The notes: generated by a model not told the origin, from the sequence alone. DNA of 64,000 nucleotides from Heterostelium multicystogenum (GCA_003667245.1 RCNN01000036.1:83259-147258); one strand, 5' to 3'. Positions 37,511-51,200 are shown, counted from the first letter of the stretch. Numbers and translations are program-made.

Positions 37511-40144
37511 TTAATTTGAAATAGGTTTTACAGTCCACTGATCAGTTTTTTTGGCACCTTCAAAGTTACCAGGGCCACTTGCATAGTAGAGTGGGGTTTG
37601 CCAGAGACAGGCTATTTCGTGTGTCATTGATGACACACCTACATCAATATTGTGCACTTCGTCCATGTGGAAAACTAATAGCTCACCACTATCATGTCCA
37701 AAGTATTTGGTGGTTGGATCTGGTATGTTGAGGTTCAATGTTACATCAACTGGCATCCATCCTATGTTGTCAATCCAGACCTCAGACTTACAATGTGGAC
37801 CAACTCCGTCTCCGGAGGAGAAATCAGCGCCACGTCCGACGATCGAGCGTGCGGGAATGCCTGATTTTCTTAAAATGGCGTTGTATAGCATAGCCAAACA
37901 ACCACAGTCACCTTTTCCGATTTGAATGGTAGTGCATATAGGCTTCCAACCAAAATCTTCGTTATTATATTTAAAGTGTTCATGAATGAACAAATTGACG
38001 CGATAAGCAAAGCAAAGAGGTGTTTCAGCCTCTGCTCCATTCGATTGTTGAATGATCAAGTTATTCTTATTGACAAAGTCGACGAACACTGGGTCATCCA
38101 GTGTATAGTTTTTGGAAGAACGAGTATAGAAACTGAACTCCTCGGCTGAGAGTGGTTCTACATTTTCCCATTGATCACATTCCACCATATCGATCTTATA
38201 AAGATCTGCCTCGATAATAAAACGACCTCTTAATCTTCCAGTATCTTGGGGAGGCATAATATTTGAGGGAACGATTGCTCGGAATACATAATGATAATCA
38301 GTGGTCAAAAGTTCACCATTTGTCAACCAATTTTGATTAAAATCATATATTTCCAAACCCGAGCTTCTGACACTTTGATTCATTGCTGTAGGTGGTGCTG
38401 GCATTGTGACAGACCAAACATTGGGCTGGAGATTTGGTGCCGCATAACTAAAGTCGTAGGTACCAATAACGGAGCGAGCAAAGCTTGGTACCAATTTAAA
38501 CTTTTTGTGAGGGCCAAATAACTCACGATGTTTTGCAAAATTGGCAGAAGGTACCAAATTGGTTCGACTATTCGATCTACTTCCTGATGCTGCTAGAGAA
38601 TTTAGATTTACTGATGGCTTGGTTGCTGTTGGTTGTTGTGGGTTCATAGGCTTTGGGGGTTGTTGTTGAATTGGTTGTCTAATTGGTGGTTGTTGTTGTT
38701 GGATAACACTCTTTGGTCGACTTGAAGTTGGCTGTGGAGGTACTGTTTGATTAGGGGCTGAAGTAGATGCAGCTGGCTTCGGACTAATTCCCATAGGCTT
38801 AACAACATTTTTGTTGATCTGTGATGGCAATACTCCTGATGATTGTGTCGACTGATTAGTCGGTTGCTGTGTAGGTTGTACAGTGGAGCTTGGTGTTGGT
38901 TGGGATGGTCTTAAATAACTTCCACTTTTAGCAACCTGATTACTGCTAGGATTAGGCTGAACTGGAGTGTGTAGAGAATTATTAAAACTATTACTCTTTG
39001 GTGTGGATTTTAGAGTTACAGGTTGTGATGGAGGAGGTTGATATGATTGTTGAACACTGTCTGGGAATAATACTTCATTATGTACCAATAACTTTTTCTT
39101 TGTAAAGGGACCATATGGCTTTTCTAAATCAACAGGTGGTCCTGGAAGAGAAGGTGATATATCATTTTGTTGTTGTTGTTGTTGTTGCACTGGTTGTTGC
39201 ATTGGTGGTGACATTCTATTTTGAGATTGAATTGGTGTAGGATTTGGCTGATATGGTTGATAAGCATTGTTTCCATTAGATTGAGTAGATGCTCCATCAA
39301 TTTCCAATGCAGATAAACTAGTCTGAACTCCAGACATATAGTTTGCAATTGGGTTGTTATAGGGAGGTGGATTATTCAAAACTTCAGAGCACTCATAAAG
39401 ATTCTTATAAATGTTATTGAAGAGTACAGAGAGTGATTCCTGGATTGACATGAGTGGCCTGTCGAAAATATCGTTTTTCTCCTCAAAGAATTGATATATT
39501 TCTTGCATAACACTCTGGTTCTTTTGTATGTATGAATGTTTCTTTAGTTTGTTGTTGTTCTCCTCAGCGGGTAGCTTTGAAGGGTCTTTTGGAGGCTTCT
39601 CGCGCAAGCTCTTTAGTTTGGAATCAGAGTTCTCCAAATCCATTAAATATTGGTCTCTTGTCGCAATAGAGTCTTTTTATTGATTTGATCCGGGCAACGG
39701 TTCTACCAATGGTTTCATAGTTTTGTTGATTAGATTCCTAAATAAACCAAAAGAAGATAAGTAACAAGAATCATACTATGGCATATCAAGCAGTACATAC
39801 ATTCCAATTGTTGAATGATATTTCAATTAATTTGTTTGTTTCCACACAATTTGCAGCGAGGGGATGGTCGTTATGATAATATTTTGTAATAGTCTTGCCA
39901 ACACAATCAATATGCAAGAATGTTTCTAAACAACAATGAATTTATTAGTCATATGACGATCAAAGTGAACAATTTCAAACTGATAGCTACTCCTTAAGTT
40001 TTTAACACGCTTATTTAGAGAAGTATGAATGGCTACAATATATTCTGCAACATATTTGAACTCCTTCCTGCTGTTCTCAAAATTGGAATCAGACTTTGAA
40101 GGACCACCTGAAATGGTATTCTTAATCTTTTGTAGAATACTCAT
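37511..40144 (-). CDS. BAR-domain protein fused to a transglutaminase-like domain
   Basis: Exons are 39991-40144, 39801-39925 and 37511-39737 (about 834 aa after removing one base from the T5 run at 39674-39678; the total is then 2,505 bases). The N-terminal about 200 residues are a BAR domain homologous to the neighbouring gene (FENSRKEFKYVAEY, IKSIK, LKSLREKPPKDPSKL, IFDRPLMSIQESLSVLF). A Pro/Gln/Ser-rich linker of about 250 residues follows, then a transglutaminase-like core. Its catalytic Cys is in GKGDCGCLAMLYNAILR, followed by SGIPARSIVG, the His in VGPHCKSEVWI and the Asp in GWMPVDVTLN. It ends in an aromatic tail. All three catalytic residues are visible, so activity is possible; transglutaminase-like folds can also be proteases or peptide hydrolases. 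Confidence 0.86.
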
Positions 40145-40429
40145 GATAATAAATAGCTACAATACTTTGATAATATTATTTTAAGATGAAAAGTAATATA
40201 ATTGCAAATATAATAAATATAATATTCAAATCAAATATAATGGAATATTGTAAAAAGCCAACAACAAACTAATCAACTTGAAAGTTATCAAAAAATGATT
40301 GTGGGCAATCAAATTAAAATTATAATTTGCAGGTTTTAAAAGGATTTCAAATAAACAAAAAATTGTTTAGATCATTGTTGTGGGGAATAAAACTGTTTTA
40401 TCATAATTTCAAACTTTTCTTAGTTGTTT

Positions 40430-43403
40430 TCAGCGGTTTGGGGGAATGTTGCTAAAATTTGAGTTGGATGGTGAGCGTGATAGTGATGCACTACTGGTCG
40501 ATGTCTTTATGGAAAGTTGAATTGGAATCACTCTATCGAGTAAGAGTTTCAAGTCGTCAGATGACAACAATTGCATACTTTTTGATCTGATCTTCACTGA
40601 AATATCTTTTGGCATATTGTGTGATCTGGTCAAAACCATCTGCAATATTAGTGCGGATTGGCTTCATCAACAGATTTTGTGTCATAGCTGAGAGATAAAG
40701 CTTCATTCTAGCAATGATCTCTGGAAGATATGTCTCAATTCTCTTGACAACTTCTTTGATGATTTCATTTATTCTCACTAATGTGTGAAATAGGTCAATT
40801 TTATATCTTTGTATATATACATTATAATGAGTTACTTACTTGGCTCAGCAAACGGTTGCTGGGATAAGGTAGAGTTGACAACATTTGAATTTTCCCGACT
40901 GGATTGGTTCAAGTAGACAGAGATCTTTGTTAAAACTGTTAAAAGTGGATCAATGGTATGGTTGGATGTTGAAAGTATAAACGATTCTATCACTAGTTTT
41001 AATTCTTTTTCTAAATCCTAAATAATAGATGGATATGTTAGCGGAATGTATCCAGTCATTAATGAAACGCAATTTACTTTTTTTAGAATCTATGCTTGTA
41101 TTTGTCACTCTAGGATTGGCAGCAGAGGTTATAACATTATAAATGGGATTGTTGGTCGAGAGTGCAAACAAAGATCCATAATTATACAAACTAGATAATG
41201 CGTCTAAAAAAACAATTAACGATAGGTTTCCAATTTGGATGAAGAACACTAACATACGTTTTAAATTTGGGAAATCGACAATCTTCTCAATGATTACAAA
41301 GTTAATATCGAATGGTGTGATTTGTTCACGCAAGATAATAAAATATTTAATAAGAAATAGTTGAGAGTCTGTAATTGCAAAAGGATTGTCCTGGAATAGT
41401 TTTTAAGAGAATGAATTAGTTTACATACGATACAAAGTGATTGATTTTGTATAATATACTCACTTGCTTAGTGGCTATGAGTGAACTTGCTTTGATGAGA
41501 GTATATGTACATGCTTCAACAGCCTCCTGTGCAAGACCTTCAAAAATCTTGGTATCTACAACCAGGTATAGTTTCGATAGACATGTTAATGTTTTCTCGA
41601 GTGTTGGGTACCATGACGAATACATTGATTTTGGAGTGGTATTGCCTGATGATGCCAGCTTATGCATATTGTTGGGATAATCAATATCTGCTGGCGAAGG
41701 ATGGAATGTTCTAATCTCATCGCGTATATATGTTTGGATTAGGAAAAGCAATCTCTCTTGAATATCTTGAAGCATTCGTTGTACAGCCAATCGTAGTCCA
41801 TTGCTGTATCGTGTAGATTGTTCAATAATATCATCCAAGATTTCATTTCTAATTAAGTGAGCCAAATTACAAAGTTCTTCAAATGAATGAATATGTAGAT
41901 ATATGGGTCTAATAGTATCGTACAACTGTTGGGCATATTCATCTAATAGCTCACTAGAGTAAAGTAGTGATTAGAATGAAGAAGTTCTATGGTCATTAGG
42001 TATTCAGTTTTACTTACTTGAAATTGGCAGTCTGTTTATCAAAGAAATCAATATATATTTGATACTCATTTTCAAATATCTGTACCATGTAGATGCAAAG
42101 GTTTTGTACAAGTGATGGAACATTGGCACTATTGATGCTATTAGTTGAGTCATACATCGATTTTGTAAGTTGTTGGAGCTTCAGTGTTATAATAGGGGTG
42201 AGGATCAACTTCCTATTCTTAAAGTAGATCGAGTGACAATCTTTAATATAGGAGGTATATTGACCAACGGCACGCTTCTCCAGCTCCAAACACAATGGTC
42301 TAAGTTTTGGTGCAAATGCACGAAATTTAATGTTTGAAATCTGAAAGTCACTGTCGATATCTTTCATTGATGTAAGGATCTCTTTGGTAATGATCTTAAG
42401 TGATGCTGAAATATAATCTTTAATCAAACCCAATGCTCGCTGGAATAGCAATGTATATTGTAAAATATATTTAGAGGTACCCTGGAAATTAATCTGGAAC
42501 AACTGATTAATATATAAATATGATGGAACATAGGTAATCAATGATAGTTACATTCTTTTTCATAAATTGAATACAATCTTCCAGTGTTTCCAGACTGGAC
42601 ATGAAGTTTGGATCTGTTACAGTAAAATTTGAACTATTGAATTTCTTGGTACTTTGCTCCAACTCCAAGTAGTATTTCAGTTTCTCGTGAATGGTTTGGA
42701 CAATATATCTTAATCTTAGCTAAATTAAATAGAATGTTAGGTCAGGAATCAATAATCAAATCAAAGTTAGTAATTACTTCTTCTTTAAAGAACTTCTCAC
42801 AGGAGTCATGAAGTTGAGATGTCTTTTTGGTGAGAGTCAGGTAGTCGGTTTGAATACTGTTGATCAATGTTTCACAATCCTGGACCTGTGCTTGCAATTC
42901 ATCTGTACCCTGACCATAGCTCACAATGGTCTCTAAAAACCATTCATACTGGTGCAAGTGAGTCGATGTTTTTTCTATCACCTTTAGCCAATCATAGAAA
43001 TCACCAAGACTATCAATTGGTTTTTCAGGTAACTGTGTATGTGTAGCCGTTGATATAGGAATGGTCACATTATTATCGACACTGTCATCATCTACCGTTT
43101 GCTGGACATTTAAACCACTCTGTTTTTGTTGTAACTTTACACAAAACATTAGCGAATCATAAGCAGCTATTATCTTTTTGATTTTTGGTGATAGTTTACC
43201 TTCAGGGGTAAAGGTCTCTCAGAAACTATAAATGTTTGTAGATTGTTTAGAATCAATGTTTGATCTATAGTCAGCTTACTCTTCTTCTCCCATTGTGAGA
43301 CATCAAAGTGACTGGCATTGGCTGCTCCAGTGGTGGTGGTGGTCGTTGCCATGCTTTGTGGTGATGAACCAGAAGCCAATCTTATATTTTGTGATGTTGA
43401 CAT
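40430..43403 (-). CDS. cog3: COG3, conserved oligomeric Golgi complex subunit 3
   Basis: COG3 (Sec34) belongs to lobe A of the COG tether, which recycles Golgi enzymes. The gene starts MSTSQNIRLASGSSPQS at 43403, and its conserved blocks lie in minus-strand exons spread over 3 kb. Near the N-terminus: FYDWLKVIEKTSTHLHQYEW, VQDCETLINSIQTDYLTLTKKTSQLHDSC. In the middle: TLLFQRALGLIKDYISAS, YFKNRKLILTPIITLK. Later: LCNLAHLIRNEILDDIIEQS, RLLFLIQTYIRDEIRTFHP. The C-terminal helical part is RIETYLPEIIARMKLYL. Several short introns separate these, for example about 41,926-42,013 and 40,779-40,840. A frameshift at the T5 run 40579-40583 gives a false early stop; the frame with SSDDLKLLLDRVIP continues to 40430. 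Confidence 0.88.
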
Positions 43404-43539
43404 TCAGAATGAATACATTAAAATTTAAAAATACTTCATTTTATAAAATTAAAAATTTTGAAATCACATCCATAGCTAGTCAGTAGAGATACAAAAGTAA
43501 GGAGTTTTGAACCACTTTGACATTTAAATAAAGCACAAA

Positions 43540-44081
43540 ATGACATCAAAGATTATGGTGTGTATTAATTAAACGACATCGATTGAAGATGCCTACAGAC
43601 AGCTCATACTTACTCGCTCTATACGTTATAGCTTGATAAACAGGATGAGGTTGAAACCTCTGTCACACATGAAGATCAAAAGATGATCAACACATTCGGT
43701 CGTCTCAATAACAGAAAGCATGAATTGCTTAGACAAAGAAAATTTTATGAAGTATGTCCTACCTTTGTTCGATCCTCTTATGGTATACTTACTTTGCCTT
43801 TAATAATAACCTCTAGGAAGATTTAGAAAAAGCAAAAGATGCTCAAGACGATATATTTTTAGCAGAAGATGAAGATATCAAAATATAAATACTTAATGGG
43901 TGAGGCTTACATGGAGACTCCAAAAGATGAGACTGAAGAACTATTAGAGAAATATATAAACCAATTGGAATCAGATATTGAAAAGATAAACACAGAACTT
44001 GAAGAAATCGCTGAGGCACATAAAGAACTGAAAGTTCTTCTATATGGCAGATTTAAATCATCAATCAATTTAGAAGAATAA
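43540..44081 (+). CDS. pfdn4: Prefoldin subunit 4
   Basis: This is a beta-type subunit of prefoldin, the jellyfish-shaped co-chaperone that hands actin and tubulin to CCT. Exons are 43540-43557 (only 18 bases), 43632-43751 and 43817-44081. One base must be removed at the A4 run 43880-43883, giving 402 bases (133 aa). Motifs are VTHEDQKMINTFGRLNNRK, ELLRQRKFYEEDLEKAKDA, DDIFLAEDEDIKYKYLMGE and the second coiled coil of about 50 residues. Length and order match PFDN4 of other eukaryotes. It is divergently transcribed from COG3, with start codons only about 140 bases apart, so a shared promoter region is likely. Confidence 0.88.
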
Positions 44082-44973
44082 ATAATCATATATTAATAAC
44101 AATAACACTATAGATATAATTATTGCACTTTATTTCGTTGAATGTTTTGTTCAAAAGCTATAATAAATCAATCAGTTGCAGCAGTTTATTCTAATTCAAT
44201 TGTTACTTTCAATATAGAAATAAAGAAGTTTAAGATTACTAGCGAGAGAACTTCAATTTGCAAATAGCTTTAGAACAAACAAGATGAGATTAAATCGACT
44301 AGGGCACCTATCCAACAGAAACGATTATTCAATCGAATATTTTATATCTTATTAAATTAACCATGTTAAATGCAGACATCCTCAGGACAACACAAAGATT
44401 GATACGATGCAAAATCCAATGGTTTTTTGAAAACGCTGAATAAAAATTTGAAAAAAAAAAGAAACTAAAAATCTTCTTGTCAAAGAGCTTCCCAGTCTTG
44501 TTTGTTTTTTTTTTTGCCTTAGTTTGCAAAGAAAAATTCCATTTCAAAAAATTTTAAAAAAAATAACTCACACAACTTAAGCTTTAGCTTTTGTGTATTA
44601 TGTCAACGTGCTTTGTTTATTAGATCATCATCACATAACAATTGTCTTATTAAACAACTACCTATTACAACCAATAATAGCAACAACAGCAACAACCAAC
44701 AATAACACCAACACCGACTCTCTGCATACAATAACAACATATTCACCCACACCACCAAGTCCACAAACTATATAGTATTTTAGAGTTCTATTATTTTAAA
44801 GAAGGAGAATCTATTGAATAGTTATCAATCTACTATCTATTCATTTTACAACTTTTCAGATCAGAAGCAGTGTTGTCGTAGTCTTTGGTGACCTAGTTCA
44901 ACTCAGTTTACTGATTTGCCAACAATTTATTTATTGATATATGCAATAGCATAGCATATATCGAGTTATCATA
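44082..44973. other. Intergenic region and probable long 5' leader
   Basis: A+T-rich DNA precedes the receptor-like kinase. The segment 44,620-44,780 is CA-rich (ACAACA runs), typical of dictyostelid 5' untranslated leaders. An open frame at 44593-44775 is compositional. No RNA gene was seen. Confidence 0.5.
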
Positions 44974-45285
44974 ATGCATTCCCTGTCAGCGTTGCGGAGG
45001 GGAGAATGTGATAGAGGAGAGTCGAGAGCAAACTCTTTGATTGTAAAACTACCAACACGAATCTATGCATCATTTGTAGTTGTAATATTTTGCGTTATGA
45101 TTCTTGGTAATAGTCTTGCATTTGCAAATAAAGATAATAGTATAGAGAGTTACAACAACAATAAAATAATTGACCAAGGCCTACTCACCACAAATAATAA
45201 TAATAATAATTATAATCTTATAAATCAACAAAAAACATCACCAAAACTTTGTACAGACGTCAACAACAACAACAACTACCACCAA

Positions 45286-45329
<44 letters not shown>

Positions 45330-47552
45330 AGATAGTAATGTAGAAACAAAATATAAACAACAGACCGATTGTGAATTAGATGATTTCAAGAATAAAAAGA
45401 GGTTAATATATAATGACAGATTACTGAGGTTGCACAAAGAAATCGAGCAACAACACTTGGAGCATCACTATAGAGATATTAAAAACCAGATTAATGACAT
45501 TTCGAGCAGTAGCAGCAGTAGCGGTGAGATTAATGGAGGAGGAGGTTCCGGCAACATACCTCCATTACAAAATGTACTGTTAACCTTAAATTTCTCTGGT
45601 GGACAGCAAGTATGTGCCAGTTGTTCTGATAAGAATGAACTATGGCTTCAAAACTATACATGTAGCAATGATGCAACCAATTGGAATGATGGAATGATCC
45701 AATTCCAAGACCCTTTTCCACCAAGTGATTCATTGGTCATTCGTAAAATTCTATTTCAGGTGTTTGGACATTTCAACTCAAATGATTCTTCATACGTCAT
45801 ATCATTAGATGGTAGCTATCTAGAGGTTTTCAATTTAACATGTTTGCATACCAACAAAACTCTTCAATCATCTTTTTTAAATTTAGGTTCACTTTTAATT
45901 CTTTTTGCGCTACCCAAAAGAAACTCAACAAGCGACTGTCCTAACTGTGTATCTGGATCAGATGTTTATGTGACTACATTTGCAAATGGACCCCAAACCT
46001 ACTACTATGGTGCGATGAACAATATTCAGTTTCAGAATACCACAATACAACCTAGGTCTTGCTTTTCAACCGTCGCATTAACATTTTTCTATGGACCCGC
46101 AAGCTATCGTATTGTATCGCTCTCACCCTCGATGGGTCCTGATACTGGTGGAACGCTTGTCTATATTAGTGGTACACAGTTTGTAAAACCTGGTAATCCT
46201 GTGTGTCGTTTTGGAAGTGTAATTTCTCCAGCAACCTATGTAAATGAAACAATGATCTCTTGTACAACTCCTGCCCTGTCCGAAACAATCAAAGGTTTCT
46301 ACAACGTCACCGTACAAATTAGCTTTAATGCAGGTGATACATTTTCATATCCAAATCCCCTCAACAACTTTAGTTATTATTATTGTAAGTAAACACTTTA
46401 GCTATTGACAAAAGCCAATTTAATCTAATTTATTTGATTTTGATAGTCCCATCTCAACCACTCAGTAACAATAAATTTGATAAAGTCATTTTAATTGCTA
46501 TTGGAGCAGGTATTGCAGCTGTATTTCTAACTGGAGTTGTCGTTTACTTTGCTGTTCAGCGATGGCAAAGACGACGTGGATATCAACAAGTTGGCGATGG
46601 TAACATCAATGGTGACTCTGGTCAACAGCCATTCATATTCAACACTGCAGACTACAAAACTCTGTTTGAAATCAAACCAATCGAAATGAGTGAGATTGTG
46701 ATTCAGAATAGAATCGGTCGTGGAAGTTGTGCAGAAGTATTCACTGGTACATGGCGTGGTATTACAGTGGCCATCAAGAAAGCAAAGCTTCTCTCCGATG
46801 ATGACGAAGAATTTTTAACAGAGTTAGCACAGGAAGCAGCCATTATGTCACAACTACGTCACCCCAATGTCTGTCAATTCCTTGGTACTTGTAATAACCC
46901 ACCCGAAGTATTAATTGTAATGGAATGGATGTCGCGTGGCTCGCTCTACCGCATACTTCATGACCAATCGATAATGTTAGATTGGCCACGTATGAAATCG
47001 ATTGCACTTGACATTGCAAAAGGTATGAACTATCTTCATTGTTGTGATCCCATCATTATCCATCGTGATCTCAAATCGCATAACTTGTTGGTCGACGAAC
47101 ATTTCAGAGTAAAGATTTCCGATTTTGGACTTTCCACTCGTTTCAAACAGCACCTTGATAAAAAGACAACGATGACACCTGTTGGTACTCCATGCTGGAC
47201 TGCACCTGAAGTACTAAGAAACGATCCATATACTGAAAAGGCTGACATTTTCTCTTATGCAATTGTATTATGGGAACTTGTCACCAGGGAGGATCCATAC
47301 CAAGGTATGCCGACATTCCAAATTGTTATATCGGTAGGTCAGCATAAACTTCGTCCGATCGTCCCGCCTCACGTATCCGCGCCACTAACCAGATTAATAA
47401 CTGAATGGTAAATAGCATTTATTAACTGTGCAATTTTATCGAACAATGAATCTAACAACATAAATATTATCAATTTTGTTTTTAGTTGGTCAGAGGATCC
47501 ATCACAAAGACCATCTTTCCAAGAGATTGTAAAGAGACTTGAGTCTATGTAA
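44974..47552 (+). CDS. IPT/TIG receptor-like TKL kinase (VSK/DRK type)
   Basis: This is a predicted membrane kinase. Exons are 44974-46384, 46447-47407 and 47486-47552, exactly 2,439 bases (812 aa). A signal anchor is at about residues 31-50, then an Asn-rich and poly-Ser stalk, an ectodomain with many N-x-S/T sites, and an IPT/TIG fold at about 373-470 (RIVSLSPSMGPDTGGTLVYI). A transmembrane segment (VILIAIGAGIAAVFLTGVVVYF) and the kinase domain, from about 552, follow. Kinase motifs are IGRGSCAEVF, VAIKK, HRDLKSHNLLV, DFG and GTPCWTAPEVL; all catalytic residues are present. It matches dictyostelid VSK/DRK receptor-like kinases. HRDLKSHN rather than HRDLAARN, and no recognisable SH2 or other adaptor, point to Ser/Thr or dual specificity. 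Confidence 0.9.
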
Positions 47553-48232
47553 TAGCTACAACCACCAACCATTATAACTCAACCCACAAAACTACTAAAC
47601 CATTACTAGGTCGATCAATAATTTATTTTATTTTTTTTTGGTGAAAACTCATCTATTTTTTCCTTTATCATTGGCTCCAGTTGTCACCGATTGGAGCTAC
47701 CTCCTATATCCATTTCAAACATTAATCCACATACAACCATTTGTCAAACAAATCATTTGACATATCCTCGATAATAAACATATTATGGCAATCAAATATC
47801 AAATGTTGTGGTCGATCGATGACTGATGTTGTTTATGAAGTCAAAGTTGACACTCAAACCTTATTATAATAATAGAGTTTTATTGATCAGTTTTTGATTA
47901 TTTATTATTTTTTTATTTTTTAAATTTTTGATGTTTTTTTGAGTGAAAAGTTTCAAATGATTGTTGCTTGCAAAACAAATAAAAAATCAATATTAATTTA
48001 AAAATATTTCTAAAAATTTAGCCAACCTCTTTACATAATATTAGAGACTAATAATACTAATTATAATAATAATAATAGACTTATATCAACGGCTGATCAC
48101 ATTATTGATTTTATTGTGCTCATTCAGATTCAATTAATTGTTGACTACTGAGTGTGTTACATGTTTATTTCTTTATGTTGTATAGCTAAGGTAACATAGT
48201 AGGCAGGCAACAGTCTAAAAGATAGATAGAAT
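47553..48232. other. Intergenic region with a hairpin
   Basis: This is 3' sequence of the kinase and the promoter of the GTPase-CLU gene. A perfect six-base stem, GCTCCA (47674-47679) and TGGAGC (47692-47697), with a 12-base loop, lies in a locally G+C-richer patch. About 60 bases upstream of the preceding GTGAAAACTC is an AACCCACAAA box (47581). No known RNA family could be assigned. Confidence 0.45.
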
Positions 48233-51200
48233 ATGTCCGACAAACAGCAGCAACTACAACCACCTTTAAAGATCTCTGTCATTGGTGATAATGGTGTTGG
48301 AAAGGTATGATCATTCATCATTCTTTGAGAAAACTATATATCATTTATTAATCATATTTAATACAACCATAATAAACTACAACAACAACAACAGAGTTCA
48401 ATGATTCTAAGATATACAGAGAATACATTTCTTAGTGATCCAACTGTCAAATTAGATTTTGCTGTATGTATGAAATGAATAAATGAAAGTTTCACCAATA
48501 TAGTTTAATTTGCTGACCTACTATCGATAGAAAACAAAATTCGTTGAAATCAACGGAAAGAATGTGAGACTACAGATATGGGATACTTTTGGCCAAGAAA
48601 AAGTACAACAATTAACTTCTTCATTTTACAAGTATGTTGTTAGTTTTGAAATGTTTATCACGTTAATTTTAACATCCGATGTTTGTTTATATCAGAGGAG
48701 TACAGGGTATTATAATAGCTTATGATGTATCATCTAAAGAGTCTTTTGAGAAAGCGATATCTAAATGGTATTCAGATGTGAAACGTTTTGTTGCCCCATC
48801 AACGCCCATCATAATCACTGGTTGCAAATCAGATTTGGATAAACAAGTTAGTTCTGAAATGTTGGCTGCTTGGTGCAATCAGAACAAACAAGTTGGTATT
48901 GAATGCTCTTCACTTAGTAGTGAGAACATTGATGAGGTATTTACCACAATGACAAGACGTATTTTGAAATCACTGGCCCAAAGCGACACCAGTAGCAATA
49001 ATAATAACAGTAGTAAGGACCAAAACATTGGAAATGGTAGTAGTCCTTCGGGTAGCGGAAAGGAAAAAGGAAGTAAGAGCGATCATAAAGATGGAAATAC
49101 AGGTAAAGAAGGAAAGAAAAAATCTGGCCTGATATCGAAACTCCTCAGTAGCAGCAGCAGTAGTAGTAGTTCAAGCAATTCAAGTGGAAGTAGTTTACTA
49201 AGCTTGTCAGGTGGCATGATTGGAGTTGGTGGTTTATCTGGATCTACTACGACAAATAATTCAAACAACCAAAATATGATGACGCAAAGTATGGGTCCAT
49301 CAATTGGTGGTTCAATAAGCGGAGTAGGAGTAGGAAACAGCAATAACACGACTCAGTTTATGAGCTCTTCAAGCGGCGGTGTTAATCTATCATTATCTAC
49401 TTCCGAAACAAGCACCGGCGGTAAGAATAAAAAGAAACTCAAATCTACGTCATCCACATCAATTGATAAGAGTACTGTTCGTGGCATACCTGCTGTTCAA
49501 CCTGTACCTTCTCCGCTCACTCCCCCAACTACCCAGGACCAGTTTATAAAGAGAAGAGCTGCAATTTTACAAGTTCCTATTCCAACAACACCACCTCCCA
49601 AAACACAAAATGGTTTGAGAATGACAAACTTTTCAACTCATTCGTCAACACATCCCACCAACAACTCACTAAATATTACTCCTGGTACATCTGCTATTAT
49701 CACTACATCATCAACTACTCCAATATTAACAACAACTACAACAACTACAACCACCACCACCACCACAACAACTTCTACAACCGTTGTTGATGACAATACA
49801 TTATTAAGAAATAGTTCATCATCAATCAATAGCAATCCTATGATAAACAACACCAGTAATAGTAATAATCACTCCACAAATAACCAATCAAGTTTAGCAA
49901 ATGCTTCACCAATGATGTTAGGAATATCATTGATGAAATCGTCTTCACCACTTGCAGATCGCAAGAATCCATTAACGCAACTTGAAACTCTATCTGTATC
50001 ATCTCAATCTCCTAAATCCACAGGAACCCCAGACCACCCAAATCGTTCATTCCACGAAGCTTATGGTTATCAAGCATTTGGTGAGGAACTGCAACAACAA
50101 GGTTGGACAAGATCAATGGTCGAGGAGCTAATAGAGGAGCGTCGACTTAATCAAACCAAATCGTCTTCAACCTCTTCATTAATTAGCTCTCACCAACATG
50201 TAACTGCATCTTTGACTCAGCCAGGTTCTTATAGTACGGGTAGTCTACCATCCATAACTGGAAGTGGTCAAGCCGTGCCACTTTCGGCATTTTTGATTCC
50301 CAATCCAACGCAATCCATCCCTGTGAGTGACAATCAGCATAGCATCGGTTTAATTGGAGAGCATATAGCAAACATTTCTGGTTTAAATTCATCACCGACC
50401 TCAAACTCTCCAACTGACTCTACATTTTCAAAAGCTTTCCCACTCAAAGAAAATAGAACCAATCAATCAATATTAGGTCAACCTTCACATGATTATAAAT
50501 ATCCAGATGATGCCGATAATGATACAACAAAAAATATTACTCATAAGGATGATAATAATAATAATAATAATTATAATATAGTACAACCAATGGATCAACC
50601 TCAATCAAAACCTAGAGTATTAACAGGAATATCTTTATCAGCCAATGCAATATTTGTTGCTGCTTCAAATCCAACTATAAATATAGAGCATAGTGATACA
50701 GATAGTATAGTTGGTTCAATCGTTGGTTCATCATGTGGTGGACGTGAAGATAATAGTTATAATTTAGATGCTGAAGATATGGAGGAAGCGATTTCAAGCA
50801 AAACAAATCTTCAAGATCGACCATTCTCATCGGATGACCAAGAAGATGTTAATCCTTATGATGAAAATAGTTCACATCATCATAGTAATAGTATTAGCGG
50901 CGGCAGCAGCAGCAATATTAATAATAATAATATGTCAAATGGAAATCCTAATCAATCATCAGTTAGGAGATCATCAAATGATATAAATGTTGCATCAACC
51001 ACAGAGCTACAGTCATCAACAGAGCCAGAATGGGAATCCGATGGTATCTATTCTTCAGACTTAAATGATAGATTCCAAGAAGTTGTTTTAAAGTTCCGTG
51101 ATATTCCATCATTAGATACCAATCTTTATAATTTACAAGAGATCAGTACAGATCTACTTCATATTTCTCAGGACTTTATACATATTGTAAAGACCTATGG

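Noticed and set aside
49083..49853. Leu/Val-rich antisense frames in the GTPase-CLU gene
   Set aside because: They mirror poly-Ser and poly-Thr codons of the real gene and give membrane-like nonsense.
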